Assembly (NCBI GenBank): GCA_964596135.1 | Contig: CAZQTF010000136.1 | Location: 1-10,687 of the forward strand | Reading direction: 5' to 3' | From: JADJNW01 sp964596135 | GTDB taxonomy: Bacteria; Bacteroidota; Bacteroidia; Chitinophagales; Saprospiraceae | DNA: 10,687 bases | In this document: piece by piece, positions 1 through 7,294 of the stretch | Layout of the letters: the number at the start of each line of letters is the position of its first letter | Numbering within the stretch: the first letter of the stretch is position 1 | Made by a program: the position numbers and the translations under genes | The notes under the pieces: model-generated | What the model was told of the DNA's origin: nothing | Databases searched by the model: none | What the model saw: only the letters and a program-made list of their open reading frames with translations

Positions 1-32
1 TAATTTTAGCCTAACTCTCTACTTTCCTCTGG

Positions 33-61
33 TTGCGCTGTTTGGGAAGAGGACAGCGCGA
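33..61 (+). repeat. Hairpin near left edge, possible end of an upstream unit
   Basis: A stem of about 9 bp can form between 33-41 (TTGCGCTGT) and 53-61 (ACAGCGCGA), with one T-G wobble and an 11-base loop. It is followed only by a weak ATTT stretch, so it is a doubtful terminator. The segment 48-59 (AGAGGACAGCGC) is identical to the reverse complement of the 3' arm of the strong terminator at 9557-9592. The hairpin may be the terminator of a gene lying left of the window. Confidence 0.3.
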
Positions 62-190
62 TTTCGATATAAAAGATTATCGTACAACACTTTGACAAAT
101 AATCTAAAAATTTTTAAAATATAAAATCAGCTAAACCATCCCACAAACCAGTTGCGGCTTCCTGATGCCTATACACCTGCCCTTATTTCT

Positions 191-223
191 GTTGTAAACT
201 TCCGATTGCATTCCTTACTTTTG
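191..223 (+). promoter_or_regulatory. Bacteroidota-type promoter of the alpha-glucosidase gene
   Basis: TACTTTTG at 216-223 is an exact match to the Bacteroidota -7 pattern TAnnTTTG. GTTG at 191-194 lies 21 bases upstream and is one mismatch from the TTTG -33 box. Transcription would begin near 230, giving a leader of about 35 bases before the ATG at 264. The rest of 1-263 holds no convincing gene. Confidence 0.5.
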
Positions 224-263
224 AATCCGGAATTTTAACCTTAAACTAAAAACCCTGCTAACT

Positions 264-1913
264 ATGACTCGCACCTGGTGGAAAGAATCTGTTATTTATC
301 AAATATATCCGCGTAGCTTTAAGGACACCAATGGCGACGGCGTCGGTGATTTGCGCGGCATCATCCAAAAGTTGGATTATCTGAAAGAACTGGGTATTGA
401 CATCATCTGGCTCAATCCAATTTACAAATCGCCCAACGATGACAATGGCTACGACATAAGCGATTATTGCGACATCATGGATGAGTTCGGCACGATGGCC
501 GATTTCGACGAATTGTTAGCCGAAGCACACAAAAGAGGTATCCGCATTCTGATGGACCTGGTCGTGAATCACACTTCCGACGAGCACCGCTGGTTTCGGG
601 AGTCCCGCAAATCGAAGGATAATCCTTACCGCGACTATTATTTCTGGAAACCGGAGCCTGCCAACAACTGGCCCTCCTTCTTCAGCGGCAGCGTGTGGGA
701 ACGCGACGATCTCACGGGCGAGTATTACCTGCACCTGTTTTCAAAAAAACAACCCGACCTCAACTGGGAGAATCCCAAAGTGCGGCAGGAAGTGTACCAG
801 CTCATGCGCTTCTGGTTGGACAAAGGCATTGACGGCTTTCGAATGGACGTAATCCCAATGATCTCCAAGCGGCTGGATTTTCCAAATGTCACTACGGGTA
901 ATTTTGGTGAGATTATAGAAAAATATTATGCCAACGGTCCGCGCGTGCACGAATTCCTGCAGGAAATGTACCGCGAAGCGCTGGCAGATTATGATGTAAT
1001 GACCGTAGGCGAAGGCGCCGGCATCCCGCCGGAAATAGCGAACGATTATGTCGGCGAAGATCGCAAGGAACTCAGCATGATCTTTCACTTCGGGCACATG
1101 GGCATTGACCATGGTCCGGGTGGGCGCTTCGATACCAAAAGCTGGCACCTTAGTGAATTCAAACGAATTTTCAAAGTATGGCACGATGCCGTGGGCGAGC
1201 GCGGCTGGGTCAATGTTTTCCTTGACAATCACGACTTCCCGCGGATGGTATCGCGCTTTGCAAACGATGGACAATACCGCGTGGAAGCAGCAAAACTACT
1301 CGCAACGCTACTGTTGACCATGCGCGGCACGCCTTGTATTTATTATGGCAGCGAAATCGGCATGACGAACATTCATATTGATAAATGGGAAGATTTTGAC
1401 GACGTTGAAATCAAAAATGCCTACAAAGCAGCCGTTGAAAGAGGCGATGACCTCGACCAACTGATGGCTGCCGCCAATGTAAACGGGCGCGACAATGCCC
1501 GAACACCCATGCAGTGGGATGACAGCCCCAACGCCGGTTTTACCACCGGCAAGCCCTGGCTCAAGGTCAATCCGAATCATACGGAAATAAATGTCGCCAA
1601 AGATCAGGCATCACCAGATTCGATTTTTAAATTTTACCAAAACATGTTGCGTTTGCGCAAAGCCAATCCGACGCTGATTTATGGTGAGTATGAAGATTTG
1701 ATGCCGGAAAGTGAATATTTATACTATTATCGCCGCTGGGATCATGATAATGAATTTTATATCATACTAAATTTTAGCAACAGCGAAATTCATAATATTC
1801 CTTTGCCAAAGGATAAAAATTTGGAATTGGTAAGCTCTAACCTGCCGACCGAACGGGATTACATTGACAAACTCAAACCGTGGGAAGCGAGAGTGTACCG
1901 AGTGACAATGTGA
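264..1913 (+). CDS. GH13 alpha-glucosidase, oligo-1,6-glucosidase type
   Basis: This 549-residue glycoside hydrolase family 13 enzyme probably removes terminal glucose from isomalto-oligosaccharides or similar alpha-glucosides in the cytoplasm; there is no signal peptide. The four conserved GH13 regions are visible: DLVVNH ending at His103, GFRMD with the nucleophile Asp195, VGE with the acid/base Glu250, and FLDNHD with Asp324. A calcium-type loop (DTNGDGVGD) covers residues 21-29. The motif ARTPMQWD and the full length fit the oligo-1,6-glucosidase/dextran glucosidase branch (subfamily GH13_31-like). Val196, directly after the nucleophile, is the residue associated with alpha-1,6 specificity in characterised isomaltases. 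Region III reads GEGAG, where I would expect something like GEMPG or GETPG. No sugar transporter or regulator lies beside it. The family call is firm; exact substrate preference, including sucrose or trehalulose, is not decided by sequence. Confidence 0.9.
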   Translation: MTRTWWKESVIYQIYPRSFKDTNGDGVGDLRGIIQKLDYLKELGIDIIWLNPIYKSPNDDNGYDISDYCDIMDEFGTMADFDELLAEAHKRGIRILMDLVVNHTSDEHRWFRESRKSKDNPYRDYYFWKPEPANNWPSFFSGSVWERDDLTGEYYLHLFSKKQPDLNWENPKVRQEVYQLMRFWLDKGIDGFRMDVIPMISKRLDFPNVTTGNFGEIIEKYYANGPRVHEFLQEMYREALADYDVMTVGEGAGIPPEIANDYVGEDRKELSMIFHFGHMGIDHGPGGRFDTKSWHLSEFKRIFKVWHDAVGERGWVNVFLDNHDFPRMVSRFANDGQYRVEAAKLLATLLLTMRGTPCIYYGSEIGMTNIHIDKWEDFDDVEIKNAYKAAVERGDDLDQLMAAANVNGRDNARTPMQWDDSPNAGFTTGKPWLKVNPNHTEINVAKDQASPDSIFKFYQNMLRLRKANPTLIYGEYEDLMPESEYLYYYRRWDHDNEFYIILNFSNSEIHNIPLPKDKNLELVSSNLPTERDYIDKLKPWEARVYRVTM

Positions 1914-1919
1914 CCAGAA

Positions 1920-1974
1920 GACCGGGAGCACGGAGGAAAAATGAGTTATTTCCCAACAACCTTTTCTCCCGGTC
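1920..1974. terminator. Inverted repeat between convergent genes, possible shared terminator
   Basis: The 9-bp arms GACCGGGAG (1920-1928) and CTCCCGGTC (1966-1974) are perfectly complementary and lie between the ends of the alpha-glucosidase gene and the convergent transporter gene. The right arm includes two bases of the transporter stop codon. The intervening 37 bases contain GGAAA/TTTCC, which can form an inner stem, and GGAG/CTCC, an alternative pairing. Neither side has a strong T-tract, so the terminator role is inferred mainly from position. Confidence 0.4.
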
Positions 1975-2887
1975 ATCCTTCCGCTATGGCTCTAAGTTTT
2001 CTCCGATTCCAAATAAATGACATCGCTCCTGCTGAAATAAGGTGCCATACGCCCCACCACGCTGCAATCATCGCCATACCACCTAACCCATTATAAAAAT
2101 TAAATATAATGATTAATGCTAATCCTGAATTCTGAATACCCGTTTCCAGAGAAATCGCACGCGCATCGTACGCCCCCAGCCCGTTGAGCAGTGCAAAGCC
2201 GTATCCGCTGAACAGGGCGATAGCATTGTGTGCCAGCACGATAAAAAACACTAAATGGAGGTAGTTCTTCATATTTTCGAGATTGCCGAGGATGGCAAAA
2301 ACGACAAATCCGATAAAAATCAATAAAGATAAAGTACGTACCGGTTTGCGGATTACATCGGTGAATTTCGGAAAACGGTCATTCACAAACATGCCAATAA
2401 TAAGTGGAATGATGATCAATTGCACGATGGCCCACACCATATCCATCAGCGGCACTTGTACCGACTGCTGGAAAACCTTTCCGCCGGGGACAAACGGCAT
2501 GAGAATCATAAACAATAGAGGCGTAGTCAGCGTAGCTGCTAACGTGGAGGTAGTCGTCAAAAACACCGACAACGCCACATTCCCTCTCGCCATGTGCACC
2601 GCGAAATTCGATATATTTCCGCCCGGACATACCGATACCAGTAACATCCCCAGCGCCACCGAAGTAGGCGGTTGGAATAAAAAAATCAATCCGATACTGA
2701 CCAATGGTAACACGATCATTTGCGAAATAATACCAACGATCGCCGCCCGCGGTTCCTTGAAAAGCAGTTTAAAATTCTCGGTCTTCAGATCCAACGCCAC
2801 GCCAAACATAATAAATGCCAGGCAGAGGTTAAGAATGGTCAACTGATCCGGATGAAAGTTTACTTTGATGCTGTCTATCGTTTCCAT
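1973..2887 (-). CDS. Bile acid:sodium symporter (BASS) family transporter
   Basis: This 304-residue polytopic inner-membrane protein has about nine to ten hydrophobic segments and the length typical of bacterial BASS/ASBT/SBF proteins. Diagnostic stretches are FGVALDLK (28-35), the CPGG turn followed by NISNF (87-95), and ETGIQNSGLA (248-257), which in ASBT homologues carries sodium-binding Glu and Gln residues in the crossover region. Such proteins couple sodium entry to uptake of organic anions. Bile acids are only the name-giving substrate; bacterial members also carry 2-oxoacids, pantoate and other carboxylates. The start at 2887 sits just downstream of a good promoter match. The gene is divergent from the exported M20 amidohydrolase, so a link between hydrolysis product and transport is possible but not shown. 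Confidence 0.85.
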   Translation of the reverse strand: METIDSIKVNFHPDQLTILNLCLAFIMFGVALDLKTENFKLLFKEPRAAIVGIISQMIVLPLVSIGLIFLFQPPTSVALGMLLVSVCPGGNISNFAVHMARGNVALSVFLTTTSTLAATLTTPLLFMILMPFVPGGKVFQQSVQVPLMDMVWAIVQLIIIPLIIGMFVNDRFPKFTDVIRKPVRTLSLLIFIGFVVFAILGNLENMKNYLHLVFFIVLAHNAIALFSGYGFALLNGLGAYDARAISLETGIQNSGLALIIIFNFYNGLGGMAMIAAWWGVWHLISAGAMSFIWNRRKLRAIAEG

Positions 2888-2910
2888 ACTGTCAATTTAG
2901 GTCGCTTGGT

Positions 2911-2942
2911 CAAATGTAGAAAACTTTTTATTTCCAGCGAAA
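2911..2942 (-). promoter_or_regulatory. Bacteroidota-type promoter of the BASS transporter gene
   Basis: On the minus strand TACATTTG (2911-2918) exactly matches TAnnTTTG, and TTTC (2939-2942) lies 20 bases upstream, one mismatch from the TTTG -33 box. Transcription would begin near 2904, giving a leader of under 20 bases. The divergent M20 gene must use the same roughly 100-bp region; its best -7 candidate, TATTTTTA at 2947-2954, is one base off consensus and lies beside the -33 element of this promoter. Confidence 0.5.
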
Positions 2943-2989
2943 TCACTATTTTTAGAATCTAATTTTAAATTCAACTCAAATACTCAAAC

Positions 2990-4300
2990 ATGAAGAAAAT
3001 AGTTTCGCTCCTCGGAGCTTTTGTTTTGGCACATCTGGCATTAGCGCAAAGCGATATTCAAAAACTGGTTGAAACGGATTACCCCTACCTCGAAAAATTG
3101 TATCTGCATTTACATCAAAATCCAGAACTCTCATTCTACGAATTCAATACCGCCAAACGCATGGCCGAAGAGCTGCGCTCCTTAGGTTTTGATGTGACCG
3201 AAAAGGTCGGTGGCAATGGCGTAGTAGGCATTATGAAAAACGGCGAGGGGCCGACGGTTATGATCCGCACCGATATGGACGCTTTACCGCTCGTGGAGGA
3301 AACCGGATTGCCTTACGCCAGCACCGTCAAAACCAAAGACGAAGCCGGCAACGAAGTGGGCGTGATGCATGCCTGTGGGCACGATACGCACATGACCTCC
3401 TGGGTAGGCGCAGCGCGCAATCTGACAAAAATGAAAAATCAGTGGCGTGGAACCCTTGTATTTATTGGGCAACCCGCCGAAGAGCGCAACGGCGGCGCCA
3501 AAAACATGCTGGATGCCGGTTTGTATCAAAAATTTCCAAAACCGGATTACGTCTTAGCACTGCACGCGGCACCGAATGTACCGGCGGGTAAGATCGGCGT
3601 GAAAGCAGAATACAGCTTCGCGTTTACCGATTTTATGGACATCACTGTTTTCGGGCGAGGCGGGCACGGCGCGTATCCGCACACCACAATTGATCCGGTG
3701 GTTTTGTCTGCAAAAATTATCATGGCATTGCAAACAGTAGTAAGTCGCGAGATTTCTCCACTCGAACCGGCGGTCGTCACCGTTGGCTCGATTCACGGCG
3801 GCGCCAAAGGCAATGTGATTCCGAATGAAGTGAAGCTCGAGTTGACGATGCGTTGTTACAATGACGATGTGCGCAATCAAATCATTGAAAAAATCAAGCG
3901 CATTTGCATCGGCGAAGCAATGGCAGCGGGCGTTCCAGAAGAAATGTATCCCAAGCTGACGCTGAAAAATGAGTATTGCCCTTCGGTTTACAACGATCCG
4001 ACCCTGACGAGTCGTTTGAAAACTGTTTTTCAAAAAACCATCGGTACGGACAATGTGATGGAAGTGCCTCCAACTATGGCAGGCGAGGATTTTAGCTATT
4101 TCGGCAGAACCGACGAGAAGATTCCCTCTTGCATTTTCTGGCTGGGCGCAGTAGATCCGCAACTGTTAGAAAAAGCTCAAAAAGGCGAAGCACCGATGCC
4201 GAGTTTGCATAATTCAAAATTTGCACCGGTGCCAGGACCGACTTTGAAAACCGGCGCAATTGCCATGACAGCAGCAGTGTTGGATTTATTGAAGAAATAG
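2990..4300 (+). CDS. Exported M20 family metallo-amidohydrolase
   Basis: This 436-residue M20 (M20D-like) zinc or manganese amidohydrolase is related to hippurate and N-acyl-amino-acid hydrolases and IAA-amino-acid hydrolases. It cleaves the amide bond of an N-acyl amino acid or similar conjugate. Residues 1-20 (MKKIVSLLGA, a hydrophobic core, then ALAQ) form a signal peptide, so the enzyme acts in the periplasm or outside. Visible features are TDMDALPL (94-101), HACGHDTH (127-134, metal ligands Cys129 and His131), PAEE (162-165), His192, the dimerisation-domain GRGGHGAYPH (222-231), MAGEDFSYF (363-371) and a final ligand His407 in SLHNSKF. Nothing essential appears missing. It stands alone on this strand and is divergent from the BASS transporter. 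The substrate cannot be named; carboxypeptidase or aminoacylase activity is equally compatible. Confidence 0.88.
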   Translation: MKKIVSLLGAFVLAHLALAQSDIQKLVETDYPYLEKLYLHLHQNPELSFYEFNTAKRMAEELRSLGFDVTEKVGGNGVVGIMKNGEGPTVMIRTDMDALPLVEETGLPYASTVKTKDEAGNEVGVMHACGHDTHMTSWVGAARNLTKMKNQWRGTLVFIGQPAEERNGGAKNMLDAGLYQKFPKPDYVLALHAAPNVPAGKIGVKAEYSFAFTDFMDITVFGRGGHGAYPHTTIDPVVLSAKIIMALQTVVSREISPLEPAVVTVGSIHGGAKGNVIPNEVKLELTMRCYNDDVRNQIIEKIKRICIGEAMAAGVPEEMYPKLTLKNEYCPSVYNDPTLTSRLKTVFQKTIGTDNVMEVPPTMAGEDFSYFGRTDEKIPSCIFWLGAVDPQLLEKAQKGEAPMPSLHNSKFAPVPGPTLKTGAIAMTAAVLDLLKK

Positions 4301-4348
4301 GTGTTGCGATGCGATGGTACGTTAGTGAATGGACAAAATCGTTCCATC

Positions 4349-4603
4349 ATGGAACTGCATACTCCTTTTGGGAATCAAACCCTCGACGCGCTGGTGCAAT
4401 CTTTGCAAACCAACGCCGATACTGGTTTAATGCCAGCGGAAGCCAATCGGTGCTTGCGCCAATTCGGCGCTAATACCATTCACGAATCCAAGCGTTTTAG
4501 CAATTTGCAATTGTATCAGGATAACCAACATTATGACCGATTTCCAGGAACTCATCGAGCAGTTTTCTTATTTTGGAATTTTTCTTTGGTTCGCATTTTT
4601 TGA
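4349..4603 (+). pseudogene. Remnant of a cation-transporting P-type ATPase N-terminus
   Basis: The reading frame from the ATG at 4349 gives about 55 residues that resemble the Cation_ATPase_N domain of calcium/magnesium/proton-type P-type ATPases: a LDALVQSLQTNADTGL helix, then MPAEANRCLRQFGANTI (the usual GLs-xxEAxxRLxxyGxNxI pattern), then KRFSNLQL. The resemblance stops near 4513, just where the membrane segments should begin. The frame then runs through unrelated sequence into the start of the DedA gene in another frame and ends at 4603. The remaining roughly 800 residues, including the phosphorylation motif DKTGT, are absent from the window. I read this as the stump left by a deletion. 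A short expressed protein is possible but less likely. The domain match is from memory of the family pattern, not a search. Confidence 0.6.
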
Positions 4604-5126
4604 TCAGATCACCCCGATTCCAGAAGAATTGGTACTCATAACGATGGGTTTTATTGCCAATCAGGGGCACCTTGATCCAGTGTTGGCAGGCATTGCAGCA
4701 GTTGGCGGACTAGTGGCGATTGACAATATTTACTATGGCTTGGGCAAATCCGGAAAGTTTCTGTTCAACCAGCTTGGCAAAGCTTCTAATCTGGAAGTGA
4801 TCGAGAAATTTAAAATCAGGATCATAGAACACGATTGGCAAACCATTTTTATGATGTCCTGGTTTCCAAAGCTGCGATTCATTACACCATTTATCGCGGC
4901 GGCAGCAAGCATCAAGTGGCTGCGTTTTGCCATTATCAATGCCTTAAGCTCAATGACTTATGTAATTCTTTACATTTTGCTGGGCATCTTTTTTGAAGAA
5001 CAACTCGAAGCAATCCGGCTGGAAATGCTCATGGTTTATATTACAATCGTGATGCTGATCGTCGGTATTCTCGTTTTTGTCTGGATTTTCCGAAAACCCA
5101 TCAACCAGGACTCATTGAAACCATGA
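4533..5126 (+). CDS. DedA-family (SNARE-associated/VTT domain) membrane protein
   Basis: This 197-residue inner-membrane protein belongs to the DedA/Tvp38 family, whose members are implicated in lipid scrambling or carrier-lipid recycling, proton-motive-force homeostasis and envelope integrity. Typical parts are an amphipathic N-terminus, the re-entrant loop DQITPIPEELVL (24-35) with Glu31/Glu32, a glycine-rich stretch with DNIYYGLGKSGK (64-75), the WFPKLRFITPF segment (110-120) with Arg115, and C-terminal membrane helices around 133-153 and 165-186. Most DedA proteins carry a second arginine six residues after the first; here that position is Ile121. The start ATG lies inside the ATPase remnant frame; a stop-free stretch continues upstream in this frame but has no better start. 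Its last four bases overlap the pfkB start, so the two are probably translationally coupled. Confidence 0.8.
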   Translation: MTDFQELIEQFSYFGIFLWFAFFDQITPIPEELVLITMGFIANQGHLDPVLAGIAAVGGLVAIDNIYYGLGKSGKFLFNQLGKASNLEVIEKFKIRIIEHDWQTIFMMSWFPKLRFITPFIAAAASIKWLRFAIINALSSMTYVILYILLGIFFEEQLEAIRLEMLMVYITIVMLIVGILVFVWIFRKPINQDSLKP

Positions 5127-6055
5127 AAATCGTCACTTTAACCATCAATTCAGCGCTGGACATCAGCACCGCTATTGACAAACTGGTACCGGAAATCAAA
5201 CTGCGCTGCGAAGCGCCTCGTTACGATCCGGGCGGCGGCGGTATCAACGTTGCCAGAGTGATCAAACGCCTGGATGGCGAAGCCCTTGCTGTATTTCAAT
5301 CGAGCGGCTCTGCCGGTGAAATGATCGAAAAACTGCTCCAGGAAGAAGGCGTGCCATCGCATCCGGTAACCACTGAAGCCTGGACGCGCGAAAGTGTTAC
5401 CATTTTTGACAAAGCCAGCAGTCAACAATATCGTTTTGTGATGCCCGGTCCTACTTTGACCATTACCGAATGTGAGGCTTTTTTACAAACCTTGCGCAGC
5501 CTCTCTCCTTCCCCAGAAATCATTGTGGCGAGCGGTAGCCTGCCGCCTGGCGCTCCGGTTGATTTTTATGCGCAAGTTGCCAACGTCGCTCGTGAGTTGG
5601 GCGCCAGGATTGTAGTGGATACCTCTGGTCTGAGTCTTGCCAAAGCTGTAGAACAAGGCGTATTTTTAATCAAACCTAATTTGAAAGAACTGAGTGCATT
5701 GGCAGGGAAAGAGGCTATTGGACACGAGGATCAGGAAGAACTGGCGATGCAACTGGTTGAATCCGGCAAATGTGAAATCGTGGTTGTATCTTTAGGCGCG
5801 CGAGGCGCCATGCTGGCATCGCGAGCAGGCATAGACTATGTCATGCCGCCTACCGTCGTAGTAAAAAGCACTGTTGGTGCAGGCGACAGCATGGTGGCAG
5901 GCATGGTGCTGGCATTGGAACGAGGTATGAATCACCGGCAAATGCTGCGCTACGGCGTGGCTTGCGGCACCGCAACGACCATGAATCCCGGTACGTTCCT
6001 TTGTAAAAAGGAAGATGTAGAACGGATTTATCAAATTCTGAACAGAACAATGTAA
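5123..6055 (+). CDS. pfkB: 6-phosphofructokinase II (PfkB family)
   Basis: This 310-residue ribokinase-fold sugar kinase transfers phosphate from ATP to fructose-6-phosphate, the committing step of glycolysis. It resembles Escherichia coli PfkB (309 residues) along its whole length rather than FruK or LacC: KLRCEAP (26-32), the substrate-binding PGGGGINVAR (36-45), AWTRES (86-91), QYRFVMPGP (102-110), SGSLPPG (137-143), KPNLKELSAL (184-193), VVVSLGARGA (220-229), the anion-hole/catalytic motif STVGAGDSM (249-257, base Asp255), and near the end GTFLCKKEDVERIY. No key residue is missing. The start codon overlaps the DedA stop (ATGA, 5123-5126), and the oxidoreductase gene begins two bases after its stop. 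Tagatose-6-phosphate or fructose-1-phosphate kinase activity is the main alternative. Confidence 0.88.
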   Translation: MKIVTLTINSALDISTAIDKLVPEIKLRCEAPRYDPGGGGINVARVIKRLDGEALAVFQSSGSAGEMIEKLLQEEGVPSHPVTTEAWTRESVTIFDKASSQQYRFVMPGPTLTITECEAFLQTLRSLSPSPEIIVASGSLPPGAPVDFYAQVANVARELGARIVVDTSGLSLAKAVEQGVFLIKPNLKELSALAGKEAIGHEDQEELAMQLVESGKCEIVVVSLGARGAMLASRAGIDYVMPPTVVVKSTVGAGDSMVAGMVLALERGMNHRQMLRYGVACGTATTMNPGTFLCKKEDVERIYQILNRTM

Positions 6056-6057
6056 CC

Positions 6058-7056
6058 ATGAAATCAATGAATAAAACTAACTGGGGCATCATTGGATTGG
6101 GTAGAATCGCCAGCAAATTTGCCAACGACTTAAAATTATTACCCAGTGCCAAACTCCATGCGGTCGCTTCGCAATCCCCGGAGCGTGCGCAGGCATTTGC
6201 CCACGAGCACCAAGTGCCCTATGCGTACGGCGCTTACGACGAAATCTTCCATTGCCCTGATTTGGATGTGATATACATTGCCACGCCACACGTGCTGCAT
6301 TGCACCAATACATTACTATGCCTGCGCCACAACATCCCGGTGCTGTGCGAAAAGCCTTTTGCAATGAACCTCACTGAAGCCCGGAAAATGGTGATGACCG
6401 CCCGCGAGCATCAGACCTTTCTGATGGAAGCGATCTGGACGCGCTTTTTGCCCACTATTCAGAAAACACTGGAACTAATCGAAAATCAAGTGATTGGAGA
6501 GGTTCTTTCTGTAAAAGCGGATTTTGGTTTCCAAGCGCCATTCGATCCGCAGAGCCGAATTTTCAATCCTGCGCTGGGTGGCGGCTCGCTGCTCGACATT
6601 GGCATTTATCCTGCGTTTTTGGCACTGCTGATTCTGGGTAAACCCACCAAAATCAAGGCTTTCGCCAATATCGGCGCTACCGGTGTGGATGAAGACCTCG
6701 GCGCAATCCTACAATATGACAATGGCCAACTGGCACACCTTCATTCCACTATTCGTTCGATAACCAAAACCGAAGCTTTTATTTACGGCGAAAAAGGCAC
6801 AATCCACCTGCACACACGCTGGCACGAACCTACCAGCATGACCCTGCTCCTGCCAGGCGAACGCCCGCAGCATTTTGCTTTCGAATTTCACGGTAAAGGC
6901 TACACCTATGAAGCTGAACACGTCATGCAGTGCTTACAAAATGACAAAACCGAAAGCGACCTGCTCCCGCTCGACTTCAGCCTCGATTTGATGGAACTAT
7001 TGGATAATATTCGCCGCGAAGCCGGCATTTTTTATCCACAGGACGAGATAGCCTGA
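6058..7056 (+). CDS. Gfo/Idh/MocA family NAD(P)-dependent oxidoreductase
   Basis: This 332-residue cytoplasmic dehydrogenase has an N-terminal Rossmann domain with the nucleotide-binding GIIGLGRIA (10-18), IATPHVLH (74-81) and the family hallmark CEKPFAMN (97-104), where Lys99 is the conserved active-site lysine. The C-terminal alpha/beta domain has MEAIWTRFLP (123-132) and GGGSLLDIGIYP (174-185, with Asp180 and Tyr184). The MEA-W-RF pattern places it near the dimeric dihydrodiol dehydrogenase/glucose-fructose oxidoreductase branch, which oxidises sugars, inositols or diols. No signal peptide is present, unlike many sugar-processing members in Bacteroidota. A second ATG at 6067 would remove three residues and is an equally plausible start. 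The gene follows pfkB by two bases and is the last gene of that unit. The substrate is unknown; a sugar or sugar-phosphate role is inferred from the neighbour only. Confidence 0.85.
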   Translation: MKSMNKTNWGIIGLGRIASKFANDLKLLPSAKLHAVASQSPERAQAFAHEHQVPYAYGAYDEIFHCPDLDVIYIATPHVLHCTNTLLCLRHNIPVLCEKPFAMNLTEARKMVMTAREHQTFLMEAIWTRFLPTIQKTLELIENQVIGEVLSVKADFGFQAPFDPQSRIFNPALGGGSLLDIGIYPAFLALLILGKPTKIKAFANIGATGVDEDLGAILQYDNGQLAHLHSTIRSITKTEAFIYGEKGTIHLHTRWHEPTSMTLLLPGERPQHFAFEFHGKGYTYEAEHVMQCLQNDKTESDLLPLDFSLDLMELLDNIRREAGIFYPQDEIA

Positions 7057-7194
7057 ATGATTCCTAACAATATATTTTTGCCAAATACCATCAATTCACA
7101 GCAAAAAATCCATCAGGATGTTTTCAACAATAAGAAAATATGTAATTTAACCCGCCGACAATAACCACGACTTTAGATAAAACGCATAAATAAA
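7057..7194. other. AT-rich intergenic sequence up to assembly gap
   Basis: No start for the following large gene and no strong terminator are visible here. A short stem ATCC/GGAT (7108-7119) followed by GTTTTC is too weak to call. TATTTTTG at 7073-7080 fits the -7 pattern but lacks a -33 box at the right distance. Confidence 0.4.
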
Positions 7195-7294
7195 NNNNNN
7201 NNNNNNNNNNNNNNNNNNNNNNNNNNNNNNNNNNNNNNNNNNNNNNNNNNNNNNNNNNNNNNNNNNNNNNNNNNNNNNNNNNNNNNNNNNNNNN
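7195..7294. other. Assembly gap of 100 N
   Basis: Exactly 100 N are present, the usual placeholder for a scaffold join of unknown length. The following reading frame is already inside a PA domain at the gap edge, so the start of that gene lies in the missing sequence. The true distance is probably larger than 100 bases because a signal peptide and further upstream domains are expected. Confidence 0.97.

Noticed and set aside
2..121. Plus-strand stop-free stretch at the left edge that could be the tail of an upstream gene
   Set aside because: About 39 codons with low-complexity Asn/Lys/Ile content at the end and a hairpin inside; no family resemblance.
2283..2846. 187-codon open frame opposite the BASS transporter
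   Set aside because: It is an antisense shadow; the minus-strand frame has clear BASS family motifs and membrane segments.
3554..4162. 202-codon open frame opposite the M20 amidohydrolase
   Set aside because: Antisense shadow of a gene with a complete set of family motifs; its His/Cys-rich composition is an artefact.
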